Shown here: one piece after another, positions 30,061-38,561 of the stretch | Numbering within the stretch: the stretch's first letter is position 1 | Layout: each line of letters opens with the position of its first letter | DNA from: JBBWZH01 sp035544115 | GTDB lineage: Bacteria; Actinomycetota; Actinomycetes; Mycobacteriales; CADCTP01 | Reading direction: 5' to 3' | DNA: 64,000 bases | NCBI GenBank assembly: GCA_963714145.1 | Contig: OY970235.1 | Span: 496,001 to 560,000, forward strand | Notes under the pieces: generated by a model | The model's database searches: none | The model's input: the letters and a program-made list of their open reading frames with translations, nothing else | What the model was told of the DNA's origin: nothing | Program-made: the position numbers and the translations under genes

Positions 30061-31673
30061 CCGGCGCCTCGGTCATCCGGCCCGGGCGTCCGGGGCGCCG
30101 GCGGGGTGTCCAGATCCGGCGCCACGATCAGGTTCTCTTCCGAGTCGGGCAGCCGCAGCCCGGCGGTGAGCGGCGGGCCGGCCAGCACGACCGGCCGGGT
30201 GTACCGGGTCAGCGTGCGGCCGCGGAAGAACGCCGGCATCGCGACCTCGGTGACGATCATCAGGATGACTCCGAGCAGCAGCGCGCCGATGCCCAGCAGG
30301 AACACCCCGCCGACGCCGTGGAACGAGGTGTCGCCGTAGTCCTCGGCGAACATGTCCTTGGCGCTGCGCAGGAACGCGCCGAGCAGGATGATCCCGCCCA
30401 GCAGCGGCAGTACCCCCTTGAGTAGCAGGTCCTTCCCGGACCGGGTCAGCTCGTGCCGGAAGTACCAGGCGCAGGCGAAGCCGGTCAGCCCGTAGTAGAA
30501 CGCGATGAGCAGGCCGATCGAGGTGATCGAGTCGGCCAGCACGTTGCCGGAGATCAGCGTCAGCGCGACGTAGAAGATGATCGACGCGGCGCCCATCGCG
30601 ATCGTGGAGAAGGTCGGGGTGAGGTAGCGCGGGTGCACCTTGGCGAAGCCGCGCGGCAGCGCCTTGTAGACCGCCATCGACAGCGTGGTGCGGGCGGTCG
30701 GCAGGATCGTGGTCTGGGTCGACGCGGACGCCGAGGTGAGCGTGGCGATGATCAGCAGCGTCACCCCGACGCTGCCCAGCACCGAACTGCCCAGCACCGC
30801 GAACACGTCGTCGGAGTTCTCCGGGTTGGCCAGGCCCAGGCCGGTCTCGCCGACCCCGGCGTAGGCCTGCGCGGCGACCGTGACGACGGCGTAGGTGGCC
30901 AGCAGCACCAGGGTCGACAGCACCGCGGCCCGGCCCGGGGTGCGGCCCGGGTCGTCGGTCTCCTCGTTCACCGCGACCGCGGTGTCCCAGCCCCAGTAGA
31001 TGAACACGGCCAGCAGCAGCCCGTCGGACAGCGCCGACATGCTGTCCACCCCGAACGGGTTGAACCAGGACAGCGAGGGGTGCATCGAGCCGTCCGGCGC
31101 GTGCCCGGAGTAGACCTTGATCAGCGCGATCACCGCGAACAGCACCAGCACGATGACCTCGGCGCCGAGCAGGAAGTACTGGGTGCGGGCGGAGACCTCG
31201 ATGCCGACGTAGCAGATCCAGGTCATCACGGCGATCCAGAGCACGCCGACGAACGTCGTCCAGAACGTGCTGTCGGCCAGGCCGTCCGCATGGATGAGCC
31301 GGAACGTGTAGATGCCGGCGATCTGGGCCAGGTTGGCCATCACGATCACGTCCGCGGCGACGATGCCCCAGCCGCCGAGCCAGCCGGCCCGCGGCCCGAA
31401 GGCGCGGGCGGCCCAGGTGAAGGTGGTGCCGCAGTCCGGCTCGACCCGGTTCATCTGGTCGTAGGCGATCGCGATGAACAGCATCGGGATGAACGCCACC
31501 AGCATGATCGCCGGGGCCTGCACCCCGACCGCCAGGACGACGAAGCCGAGGGTCGCGGCCAGGCTGTACGCCGGCGCGGTGGACGCGACGCCGATGACGA
31601 TGCTCGATAACAGGCCCAACGCCCCGGTTTTGAGGCCTTTTCCGGACTGTTCTGCCAGTTCGACATTGCTCAT
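30057..31673 (-). CDS. APC family amino acid/polyamine permease
   Basis: The 538-residue membrane protein has about twelve helices, beginning LLSSIVIGVASTAPAYSLAA. The APC signatures are the unwound first helix IVIGVASTAPAY and FTWAARAFGPRAGWLGGWG. Its C-terminus is a short hydrophilic tail. Family members carry amino acids or polyamines with proton coupling. It is first in the operon with the Lrp regulator and aminotransferase, so its substrate is probably the compound they sense and degrade. GAGGGGG precedes the ATG. Confidence 0.92.
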   Translation of the reverse strand: MSNVELAEQSGKGLKTGALGLLSSIVIGVASTAPAYSLAATLGFVVLAVGVQAPAIMLVAFIPMLFIAIAYDQMNRVEPDCGTTFTWAARAFGPRAGWLGGWGIVAADVIVMANLAQIAGIYTFRLIHADGLADSTFWTTFVGVLWIAVMTWICYVGIEVSARTQYFLLGAEVIVLVLFAVIALIKVYSGHAPDGSMHPSLSWFNPFGVDSMSALSDGLLLAVFIYWGWDTAVAVNEETDDPGRTPGRAAVLSTLVLLATYAVVTVAAQAYAGVGETGLGLANPENSDDVFAVLGSSVLGSVGVTLLIIATLTSASASTQTTILPTARTTLSMAVYKALPRGFAKVHPRYLTPTFSTIAMGAASIIFYVALTLISGNVLADSITSIGLLIAFYYGLTGFACAWYFRHELTRSGKDLLLKGVLPLLGGIILLGAFLRSAKDMFAEDYGDTSFHGVGGVFLLGIGALLLGVILMIVTEVAMPAFFRGRTLTRYTRPVVLAGPPLTAGLRLPDSEENLIVAPDLDTPPAPRTPGPDDRGAG

Positions 31674-31714
31674 GGCGGCCCCCTCGACCTGTTGTGACGA
31701 CGGTTATCGCAGGT

Positions 31715-31728
31715 GTAGCCGCAGCTAC
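31715..31728. promoter_or_regulatory. Candidate operator between the permease and dehydrogenase genes
   Basis: GTAGC-CGCA-GCTAC is a perfect 5-bp-arm dyad in the 182-bp divergent region between the permease (-) and the saccharopine-dehydrogenase-like gene (+). Its position suits the adjacent Lrp/AsnC protein. No other strong motif is visible. Confidence 0.35.
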
Positions 31729-31855
31729 GCAAGGGTTTCCGTGGCGGGTGCTGCGGGCCGGCATCGATTCCGGTAAGAATGCGGATGCTCAACGCCGGTC
31801 GGGGTGCCCCGCGGGTACCGGGAGAGGCACCTGCCGGCATCCGGAGGGAGGCTCC

Positions 31856-33130
31856 GTGCGGCTGCTGGTGGTGGGCGCCGGCGGGGTCGGCGCCGCCGTC
31901 GCCCGGATCGCGGCTGGTCGCGGCTTTGTCGAGGCGCTCGTGCTGGCCGACCTGGACGCCGCCCGGGCCGCCCGGGCCGCCGCGGCGACCGGCTCGGATC
32001 GCGTCACCGCGGTCAGCCTGGACGCCTCGGATTCCGTGGCGGTGGCCGAGTTGGCCACCGCGGTGCGCGCCGACGCGGTGCTGAACGCCTGCGACCCCCG
32101 GTTCGTCATGCCGATCTTCAACGCCTGCCTGGCCGCCGGCGTCACCTATCTGGACATGGCGATGTCGCTGTCCCGCCCGCACCCGGAGCAGCCGTACGCG
32201 CTGCCCGGGGTGAAGCTCGGCGACGACCAGTTCGCCACCGCGCCGCGGTGGGCCGAGCGCGGGCTGCTCGCCCTGGTCGGCATCGGGGTCGAGCCGGGCC
32301 TGTCCGACGTGTTCGCCCGGTACGCCGCCGACAGCCTGTTCGCCGACATCGACGAGATCGGCGTCCGGGACGGCGCGGACCTGGTCGTCACCGGGCCGGA
32401 CGGGCAGCCGATGTTCGCGCCCACCTTCTCCATCTGGACCACGATCGAGGAGTGCCTGAACCCGCCGGTGGTCTGGGAGCGCGACCGCGGCTGGTTCACC
32501 ACCGAGCCGTTCAGCGAGCCGGAGGTGTTCCACTTCCCGGCCGGCATCGGCGCGGTCGAGTGCGTCAACGTCGAGCACGAGGAGGTGCTGCTGGTGCCGC
32601 GCTGGGTGGACGCGCGGCGGGTCACCTTCAAGTACGGCCTCGGCGCCGAGTTCATCGACGTGCTGCGGACGCTGCGCCGGATCGGTCTGGACCGCACCGA
32701 GCCGGTGACCGTCCGCGGCGGCAGCGTCTCGCCGCGGGACGTGGTCGCCGCCTGCCTGCCCGACCCGGCCACCCTGGGCGACCGGATGCGCGGCGCCACC
32801 TGCGCCGGCACCTGGGTGACCGGCACCGGCAAGGACGGCCGGCCGCGCGAGGTGTACCTCTACCACGTGGTCGACAACGAGTGGTCGATGCGCGAGTACG
32901 GGGCGCAGGCGGTGGTCTGGCAGACCGCGGTGAACCCGGTGGTGGCGCTGGAACTGCTCGACTCGGGCGCCTGGTCCGGCGCCGGCGTGCTCGGCCCGGA
33001 AGCACTGGACCCGCAGCCGTTCCTGGATCTCCTCGGCGCTCACGGGGCACCGTGGGGGATCGAGGACCGCCCGCTCACAACGCCCCCGGCCGGGCCTGCT
33101 ACCGGGGCGTCAACCGGGGGGCCACCGTGA
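31856..33130 (+). CDS. Saccharopine dehydrogenase/carboxynorspermidine dehydrogenase-like protein
   Basis: The 424-residue protein starts VRLLVVGAGGVGAAVARIAA, a GxGxxG Rossmann NAD(P) site, followed by ADAVLNACDPRFVMPIFNAC and AGVTYLDMAMSL, then a catalytic region YALPGVKLGDDQF and GIGVEPGLSDVFARYAAD. This matches the Lys1/CANSDH group, which reductively joins or oxidatively splits amino acids, diamines and keto acids. The GTG is chosen by CGGAGGGAGG 6-14 nt upstream. It heads an operon with the next aminotransferase and is divergent from the permease operon, suggesting a shared lysine- or polyamine-type pathway. Confidence 0.87.
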   Translation: MRLLVVGAGGVGAAVARIAAGRGFVEALVLADLDAARAARAAAATGSDRVTAVSLDASDSVAVAELATAVRADAVLNACDPRFVMPIFNACLAAGVTYLDMAMSLSRPHPEQPYALPGVKLGDDQFATAPRWAERGLLALVGIGVEPGLSDVFARYAADSLFADIDEIGVRDGADLVVTGPDGQPMFAPTFSIWTTIEECLNPPVVWERDRGWFTTEPFSEPEVFHFPAGIGAVECVNVEHEEVLLVPRWVDARRVTFKYGLGAEFIDVLRTLRRIGLDRTEPVTVRGGSVSPRDVVAACLPDPATLGDRMRGATCAGTWVTGTGKDGRPREVYLYHVVDNEWSMREYGAQAVVWQTAVNPVVALELLDSGAWSGAGVLGPEALDPQPFLDLLGAHGAPWGIEDRPLTTPPAGPATGASTGGPP

Positions 33131-33210
33131 TCGGCACCGCGATGTCCCTGGTCGCGTTGCCGGTCGCGGTGGCCGGGCAGGTGCTCGCCCGGGCCTGCCG
33201 CCGCGGGTAA
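33127..33210 (+). CDS. Possible 27-residue membrane peptide
   Basis: A GTG overlapping the TGA of the dehydrogenase gene (GTGA) opens a frame encoding VIGTAMSLVALPVAVAGQVL then ARACRRG: one hydrophobic helix with a basic end, ending 58 bp before the next gene. Coupled translation and the membrane-helix pattern are the only support; it may be chance. Confidence 0.35.
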   Translation: MIGTAMSLVALPVAVAGQVLARACRRG

Positions 33211-33268
33211 CGTCGCGATTGGCCGTGCTACCGGCCGCCCGTGCCGGCGGCCCTGACCGGAGGTTGCC

Positions 33269-34555
33269 GTGTCCGACCTGCTCGCCCGCCACCGCGCCGT
33301 CATACCGAACTGGGTCGCGCTCTACTACGACGAGCCGATCGAGATCGCGCGCGGCTCCGGCCGCCGGGTCTGGGACGCCGACGGCAACGGGTACCTGGAC
33401 TTCTTCGCCGGCATCCTGACCAACATGCTCGGCTACGACGTGCCCGAGGTCCGCGCCGCGCTGACCGAGCAGATCGAGCGCGGCGTCATGCACACGTCCA
33501 CGCTGTACCTGATCCGGTCCCAGGTGGAGCTCGCCGAGCAGATCGCCGAACTGTCCGGCATCCCGGACGCGAAGGTCTTCTTCACCACCAGCGGCACCGA
33601 GGCGAACGAGCTGGCGCTGATGCTGGCCACCGGCGCCCGCCGGTCGAACCAGGTGCTGGCGCTGCGCAACAGCTACCACGGCCGGTCCTTCACCGCGGTC
33701 GGCATCACCGGCATCCGCAGCTGGTCGGCGTCCTCGCTGTCGCCGGTGCAGGTGCACTACGTGCACGGCGGCTACCGCTACCGGTCCCCGTTCAAGGGCC
33801 TGTCCGACGCCGACTACACCGCCGCCTGCGTGGCCGACCTGCGCGACGTGATCGAGACCGCCACGTCCGGCGACGTGGCCTGCCTGATCGCCGAGCCGAT
33901 CCAGGGCGTCGGCGGGTTCGCGGTGCCACCGGACGGCTTCTTCGCGGCCATGAAGGAGGTACTCGACCAGTACGGGATCCTGTTGATCTCGGACGAGGTG
34001 CAGACCGGCTGGGGCCGCACCGGCGAGCACTTCTGGGGCATCGGCGCGCACGGCGTCGTGCCAGACGTGATGACCTTCGCCAAGGGGCTCGGCAACGGCC
34101 TGTCCATCGGCGGTGTGGTCGCCCGGCGCGAGCTGATGGACGGCCTGCCGGCCAACTCGATCTCCACCTTCGGCGGCAACCCGCTGTCCACCGCCGCCGC
34201 CCGGGCCACCCTGCGGTACGCGCTGGAGCACGACCTGCAGGCCAACGCGCTCAAGGTCGGCGCCCGGCTGCTGTCCGGCCTGCGCGACCTGGCCGCCCGG
34301 CACCCCGCCATCGGCGACGTCCGCGGCAAGGGCCTGATGGCCGCCGTCGAGCTCGTCACTCCCGGCACCGACACACCGGACACCGCCGCTACCGCGCGCC
34401 TGATGGAGGAGACCCGCCGCGGCGGCCTGCTCGTCGGCAAGGGCGGCCGGTTCGGCAACGTCCTGCGCATCGCCCCACCGCTGACCCTCACCGAAGCCGA
34501 GGTGGACGAGGGCCTCACGATCCTCGGCACCGCCCTCGACACCCTGCCCAGCTGA
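33269..34555 (+). CDS. Class III aminotransferase (AGXT2-like)
   Basis: The 428-residue PLP enzyme has the AGXT2-like N-terminus YYDEPIEIARGSGRRVWDAD, FFTTSGTEANELALMLATGA, RNSYHGRSFTAVGITG, LLISDEVQTGWGRTGEHFWG and the PLP lysine in MTFAKGLGNGLSIGG. Likely substrates are omega-amino acids or glyoxylate/pyruvate pairs. The GTG start lies 138 bp after the dehydrogenase. It is the second class III aminotransferase within 5 kb and is clearly divergent from the first, so the two probably act on different steps. Confidence 0.9.
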   Translation: MSDLLARHRAVIPNWVALYYDEPIEIARGSGRRVWDADGNGYLDFFAGILTNMLGYDVPEVRAALTEQIERGVMHTSTLYLIRSQVELAEQIAELSGIPDAKVFFTTSGTEANELALMLATGARRSNQVLALRNSYHGRSFTAVGITGIRSWSASSLSPVQVHYVHGGYRYRSPFKGLSDADYTAACVADLRDVIETATSGDVACLIAEPIQGVGGFAVPPDGFFAAMKEVLDQYGILLISDEVQTGWGRTGEHFWGIGAHGVVPDVMTFAKGLGNGLSIGGVVARRELMDGLPANSISTFGGNPLSTAAARATLRYALEHDLQANALKVGARLLSGLRDLAARHPAIGDVRGKGLMAAVELVTPGTDTPDTAATARLMEETRRGGLLVGKGGRFGNVLRIAPPLTLTEAEVDEGLTILGTALDTLPS

Positions 34556-34587
34556 CCTGGCCAGGCCCGGCCCGGCTCAGGGCCGGC

Positions 34588-34998
34588 TCAGGGCGAGGTC
34601 GGGTCGAGGATGGTCAGCCCGGTGAACTGCTTGCGGAAGAAGCCGCGGTCACGGGTCAGCAACCGATCTGCCTGCAGGGTGGCGTGCGCGCCAATCAGGA
34701 AGTCGGCCACCACGCGGGTACGGGTGCCACCGGCCCTTCGGTAGCTCCGCCAGGCCTGCCCGGACTGGGCCGCGGTGGCTGGGTCCATCGGCGTGAACCG
34801 CACGCCCAGCCGATCCAACGCGCCCGCCGCGTCCGCCGTGGTGGGAAAGGCGGCGGCCACCTCGGCCCAGACGATGTCGCAGGCGATCAGCGCGCCCTCG
34901 GCCAGCACGGTGCGGACAGCGGCCACCGACGCCGTGCCGAACGTCGGGTCGGCGGAGAAGACGTCCAGCAGCACGCTGGTGTCGATCGCGGTGATCAT
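34588..34998 (-). CDS. VapC-type PIN domain ribonuclease toxin
   Basis: The 136-residue PIN protein starts MITAIDTSVLLDVFSADP (Asp6), with further acidic residues in IVWAEVAAAFP, RVVADFLIGAHA and LLTRDRGFF, the set that binds magnesium. VapC toxins cleave specific tRNAs or rRNA when unbound. The start overlaps the stop of the antitoxin gene by 4 bp. The pair interrupts the amino-acid catabolic region and is on the opposite strand. Confidence 0.9.
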   Translation of the reverse strand: MITAIDTSVLLDVFSADPTFGTASVAAVRTVLAEGALIACDIVWAEVAAAFPTTADAAGALDRLGVRFTPMDPATAAQSGQAWRSYRRAGGTRTRVVADFLIGAHATLQADRLLTRDRGFFRKQFTGLTILDPTSP

Positions 34999-35222
34999 TC
35001 GTCGGCCGGCCCGCGCAGGTCGTCGAGGAAGGCATCGGTTCCCTGGGGCAGCCGCAACACACCGAGGACGGCGTCGACCGGGTCGGAACTGGTCAGCTTG
35101 TGGGCCACCAGCCGGCCGTGATCTTCCTCGAAGTCGAGCACCGCGCCGGGCCGGATGCCCAACCGGTCGCGCAACGCCTTGGGGATGGTGACCTGACCCC
35201 GCTCGGACACAACACTCTTCAT
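34995..35222 (-). CDS. AbrB/SpoVT (MazE-like) antitoxin
   Basis: The 75-residue protein has a swapped-hairpin AbrB domain, MKSVVSERGQVTIPKALRDR and LGIRPGAVLDFEE, then an acidic tail ending AFLDDLRGPADE that would wrap the toxin. It should neutralise the adjacent VapC and repress its own promoter. The ATG is placed by the family start and a leaderless-type promoter directly upstream. Confidence 0.9.
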   Translation of the reverse strand: MKSVVSERGQVTIPKALRDRLGIRPGAVLDFEEDHGRLVAHKLTSSDPVDAVLGVLRLPQGTDAFLDDLRGPADE

Positions 35223-35228
35223 ACTTTG

Positions 35229-35257
35229 AAGATACGAATTCGTACCTGGGGATGCAA
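35229..35257 (-). promoter_or_regulatory. Leaderless promoter and operator of vapBC
   Basis: On the minus strand, TTGCAT (35257-35252), a 17-bp spacer, TATCTT (35234-35229) and 6 nt to the ATG. The spacer and -10 overlap a perfect 12-nt palindrome, TACGAATTCGTA (35233-35244), a natural site for autorepression by the AbrB-type antitoxin. Confidence 0.65.
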
Positions 35258-35366
35258 GCGTGCGGCGGGTTCGCTCGGACGGTGCCCGGTGTGTCGCCGG
35301 GGCGGGATCTACCGGGACGTCTCGGGATGAGGTAGGAACTGTCGGGGCCGTTCGGGAGGGTGGACT

Positions 35367-35981
35367 GTGATCATCTTTGGGCTTGCGGTGTTCTTCTTCG
35401 GCAGTGTCGAGCAGGGCGTGTTCCACTGCCCGAACTGCGGCGGTGACCGGGAGTACAAGCGCAAGATCGGGCGGCGCTGGTTCACGCTGTTCTTCGTGCC
35501 GGTGATCCCGCTGAACAAGGTCGCCGAGGTGGTGCAGTGCGGCACCTGCAACACCCGGTACCAGCCGAGCGTGCTGTCGGTTCCGACCACCGGGCAGCTG
35601 GCCGCCGCGGTCCCGGCCGCGGTCGCCGCCGCCGCGTCGCTGGTGCTGCGTGCCGCCGCGCCCAGCATGGCCGCCCGGGCCCGCGCGATCGAGGCCGTCC
35701 GGCTGGCCGGCTCGGCCAACTACGGCGACCTGGACCTGGACGCCGAGCTGGCCCAGCCGCCGGCGGCGGTGCTGCGGCGGCTGGCCGAGGCGGGCGGCCC
35801 GCTCGCACCCGAGGCGCGGGAGCGCATCCTGGCCGAGGCCACCCGGGTCGGGCTGGCCGACGGCCCGCTCACCGCCGAGGAACGGCAGGCCCTCGGCGCG
35901 GTCGGGCCGGCCCTCTCCCTCACCGCCGCCCAGTTCTACGGCACCGTCTCGATGGTGGAGCAGTCCGCGCCACACTCGTGA
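35367..35981 (+). CDS. Zinc-ribbon protein with C-terminal TerB-like helical domain
   Basis: The 204-residue protein has a short hydrophobic start (MIIFGLAVFFFGSVEQG) and a zinc ribbon formed by HCPNCGGDREYKRKIG and VVQCGTCNTRYQPS. Between them lies RRWFTLFFVPVIPL, a pattern of the zinc_ribbon_15-type family near membranes. The second half (LVLRAAAPSMAARARAIEAV onward, with YGDLDLDAELAQ and DGPLTAEERQALG) resembles a helical TerB-like domain. The function is unknown. GGAGGGTGG precedes the GTG. Confidence 0.75.
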   Translation: MIIFGLAVFFFGSVEQGVFHCPNCGGDREYKRKIGRRWFTLFFVPVIPLNKVAEVVQCGTCNTRYQPSVLSVPTTGQLAAAVPAAVAAAASLVLRAAAPSMAARARAIEAVRLAGSANYGDLDLDAELAQPPAAVLRRLAEAGGPLAPEARERILAEATRVGLADGPLTAEERQALGAVGPALSLTAAQFYGTVSMVEQSAPHS

Positions 35982-36014
35982 CCGGCCGGCCCGGCCGGCA
36001 AGTACGGTCGGGGG
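35978..36014 (+). promoter_or_regulatory. Possible leaderless promoter of the FAD oxidoreductase
   Basis: GTGACC (35978-35983), a 19-bp spacer, TACGGT (36003-36008) and 6 nt to the GTG start, without a ribosome-binding site. The -35 and its spacing are poor; the -10 position relative to the start is the main support. Confidence 0.35.
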
Positions 36015-37388
36015 GTGGACTACCGGGGTGTGAGCCTGTGGTTGGACACCTGCGGGGATGATTTGCGGGCGCGTCCAGGGCTGGACCAGGACCTGGACGT
36101 GGACGTCGCCGTGGTCGGCGCCGGGTACACCGGGCTGTGGACGGCCTACTACCTCAGCGGGGCCGACCCGTCGCTGCGGATCGCGGTGCTGGAGCGGGAA
36201 GTGGCCGGGTTCGGGGCGTCCGGGCGCAACGGTGGCTGGTGTTCGGCGCTGTTCGCGGCCAGCCGGGAGGCGGTCGCGGCCCGGGCCGGCCGGGCCGCCG
36301 CGCTCGACCTGCAGCGGGCGATGATCGGCACGGTCGCCGAGGTCGGCCGGGTGGCCCGGGCCGAACACATCGACTGCGGCTTCCAGCGGGGCGGCACGCT
36401 GCGGCTGGCCACCCAGCCGGCGCACGTACCCCGGATCAGGGCCGCGGTGGCCGCGGACCGGAGCTGGGAGCTGTCCGAAGAGGACAGCCACTGGCTGGAC
36501 GCGGAGCAGGCGCGCGACCGGCTCGCGGCTACCGGGGTGCTCGGCGCCGCGTACACGCCGCACTGCGCCCGGATCCAGCCGGCGGCACTGGTCCGCGGGC
36601 TGGCCCACGCGGTGGAGCGGCACGGGGCCCGGATCTACGAGGGCACCACGGTGCGGGAGATCAGGCCGGGGGAGGTGCGCACCGACCGCGGCCGGGTCCG
36701 GGCCGAGGTGGTGGTACGGGCCACCGAGGGGTTCACCCCGGCGCTGCCCGGGCTGCGCCGCGCCCTGGTCCCGGTGTACTCACTGCTGGTCGCCACCGAG
36801 CCGCTGCCGCCGGAGTTCTGGGCCGGTGCCGGCTGGGCCGGCCGGGAGACCGTGACCGACGGCCGGCACCTGCTGGTGTACGCGCAGCGCACCGCGGACG
36901 ACCGGATCGCGTTCGGCGGCCGCGGCGCCCCGTACCACTGGGCGTCCGCCGTACGGCCCGGCTTCGACCGGGCCGACCGCGTGTTCGCCGCGCTGACCAG
37001 CACGCTGCGCAGCCTGCTGCCGGACACCAGGGACGCCGCGATCACCCATCGCTGGGGCGGCCCGCTCGGTGTCCCGCGGGACTGGTTCCCCTCCGTCGGG
37101 CTGCACCAGCGCACCGGGCTGGCCTGGGCCGGCGGCTACGTCGGGGACGGCGTCGGCACCGCGAACCTGGCCGGCCGGACGCTGGCCGACCTGATCCTGC
37201 GCCGGCACACCGAGCTGACCCGGCTGCCCTGGGTGGGCCACCGGTCGCGCCGCTGGGAGCCGGAACCGCTGCGCTGGCTGGGCATCAACGCATCCCGCTG
37301 GCTGGCCGCCAGCGCTGACGCCGCCGAGGCCAGGACCGGCCGGCCGGCCCGCCGCGCCGACCTGGTCGACCGCTTGACCGGCCACTGA
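36015..37388 (+). CDS. FAD-dependent oxidoreductase (DAO family, gamma-glutamylputrescine oxidase-like)
   Basis: The 457-residue protein has an FAD-binding Rossmann motif DVAVVGAGYTGLWTAYYL near residue 33, the second FAD contact FGASGRNGGWCSALF, and a C-terminal WAGGYVGDGVGTANLAGRTL. This pattern fits DAO-family amine oxidases such as PuuB, which oxidise gamma-glutamyl-putrescine or secondary amines to an aldehyde, releasing hydrogen peroxide. With two omega-aminotransferases, a permease and a Lrp regulator nearby, polyamine catabolism is a reasonable but unproven role. Confidence 0.88.
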   Translation: MDYRGVSLWLDTCGDDLRARPGLDQDLDVDVAVVGAGYTGLWTAYYLSGADPSLRIAVLEREVAGFGASGRNGGWCSALFAASREAVAARAGRAAALDLQRAMIGTVAEVGRVARAEHIDCGFQRGGTLRLATQPAHVPRIRAAVAADRSWELSEEDSHWLDAEQARDRLAATGVLGAAYTPHCARIQPAALVRGLAHAVERHGARIYEGTTVREIRPGEVRTDRGRVRAEVVVRATEGFTPALPGLRRALVPVYSLLVATEPLPPEFWAGAGWAGRETVTDGRHLLVYAQRTADDRIAFGGRGAPYHWASAVRPGFDRADRVFAALTSTLRSLLPDTRDAAITHRWGGPLGVPRDWFPSVGLHQRTGLAWAGGYVGDGVGTANLAGRTLADLILRRHTELTRLPWVGHRSRRWEPEPLRWLGINASRWLAASADAAEARTGRPARRADLVDRLTGH

Positions 37389-37739
37389 GAACGCACCGAC
37401 GAATGAGCAGGACGGTCGCGCCGACGCCGGGGGAGGAACCCCTCGCCGGGCCTTGCGTGCCCCCCTCCCCCGAGCCTCGGGCGACCATCTTTTCGCGCCT
37501 CGGGTAGAAGATAGTGTTTCTGATCCGTGGTTACCTGCCGTTTTCGCAAAGGAATCCGTCGCACCAAGGGGTGAAATATCGATGCCCCGGCGGCGCCGGA
37601 GCCGAATCCGTTCGGGTTGACCGGAAAGCGGACGGTTGACACGGAATACGCCGGGGTCACACGAAAATAGGACGGTTCCACGCTGGCTGCCGACCCGGAT
37701 CAGGTCGGACGCCGTCCGGGCCCGCGCGCGGCCGGCGCC
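37389..37739. other. Convergent intergenic region with a possible long hairpin
   Basis: These 351 bp lie between the ends of the FAD oxidoreductase (+) and TetR (-) genes and are less GC-rich than the rest. CGGGGGAGG (37428-37436) pairs with CCTCCCCCG (37464-37472) around a 27-nt loop and may act as a terminator. Two GGTTGAC direct repeats occur near 37617 and 37635. I see no gene. Confidence 0.4.
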
Positions 37740-38507
37740 CTACGGGCGGCGGTAGGCGTCCGGGTGGCCGAGCAGGTCGGCGAGCGAGCGCAGTTCGGCC
37801 TCGAAGATCGGCTCGGCGTCCTGGACGGCGAACCGCAGGTGGCCGAACGCCTCCATGCAGACCGAGCCGTACAGCCGGATCCAGCAGGACAGGAAGACCT
37901 GCATCACGCCCAGTGGCAGCGGCACCGGAAGCCGGTCGCACCAGGCTTCCAGCTGCTCGCGCAGTGGAGTCTCGATCTCGTCGTCGGCCGGTACCGGGAA
38001 CGGGCGGGCGACGTAGAGGCCGGCGACCAACCCGGCGAAGATCGCGCCGAACCGCTGGCCGGCCTCGTGCACCGGGCCCTCGGTCACGGTCCGGGGGGCC
38101 GCCCCATCGGGCTCTGGTGCGTCCGCGCCGGGTGCGCGGCTGACGCCGTCGATCGGGCTGCCGAACAGCAGTGCGAACTCCGGCGGGTGGGCCAGCGCCC
38201 AGCGCCGGAAGGTGCGGCTGGCCGTGAGTAGCCGGCCACCGAGGTCGTCCGCCGGCAGTGTGTCCGCGGCGGCCGTCATCTCGGCGCAGGCCTCGTCGTA
38301 GATGTCCGCGATCAGGTGCTCGAGGAGCACCTCCCGGCTCGGGAAGTAGCGGTAGAGCGCCGGCGCGGTCAGCCCCAGGTCGCGGGCCACCCCGCGCAGT
38401 GACAGCCCACCGGTGCCCTGCTCGACCAGCGCCCGCCGGGCCGCCTGCTTGATCTCCTGGACGGTTGCCGCCCGGAGCCGGTCCCGGCGGCTGATCGGTT
38501 CGGCCAC
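37740..38507 (-). CDS. TetR family transcriptional regulator
   Basis: The 255-residue protein begins VAEPISRRDRLRAATVQEIK, with the TetR helix-turn-helix GGLSLRGVARDLGLTAPALY and RYFPSREVLLEHLIADIYDE, then a ligand-binding domain of the TetR_C type (ALAHPPEFALLFGSPIDG). The GTG at 38507 is preferred because AGAGAGG lies about 10 nt upstream; an ATG at 38588 would add 27 residues and lie inside the operator. It is divergent from an MMPL exporter and probably represses it. Confidence 0.9.
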   Translation of the reverse strand: MAEPISRRDRLRAATVQEIKQAARRALVEQGTGGLSLRGVARDLGLTAPALYRYFPSREVLLEHLIADIYDEACAEMTAAADTLPADDLGGRLLTASRTFRRWALAHPPEFALLFGSPIDGVSRAPGADAPEPDGAAPRTVTEGPVHEAGQRFGAIFAGLVAGLYVARPFPVPADDEIETPLREQLEAWCDRLPVPLPLGVMQVFLSCWIRLYGSVCMEAFGHLRFAVQDAEPIFEAELRSLADLLGHPDAYRRP

Positions 38508-38561
38508 GGTGCCGTGCCTCTCTGGTCGACCCGGGCCTGCCGACCCGGACTCCTTGACATC

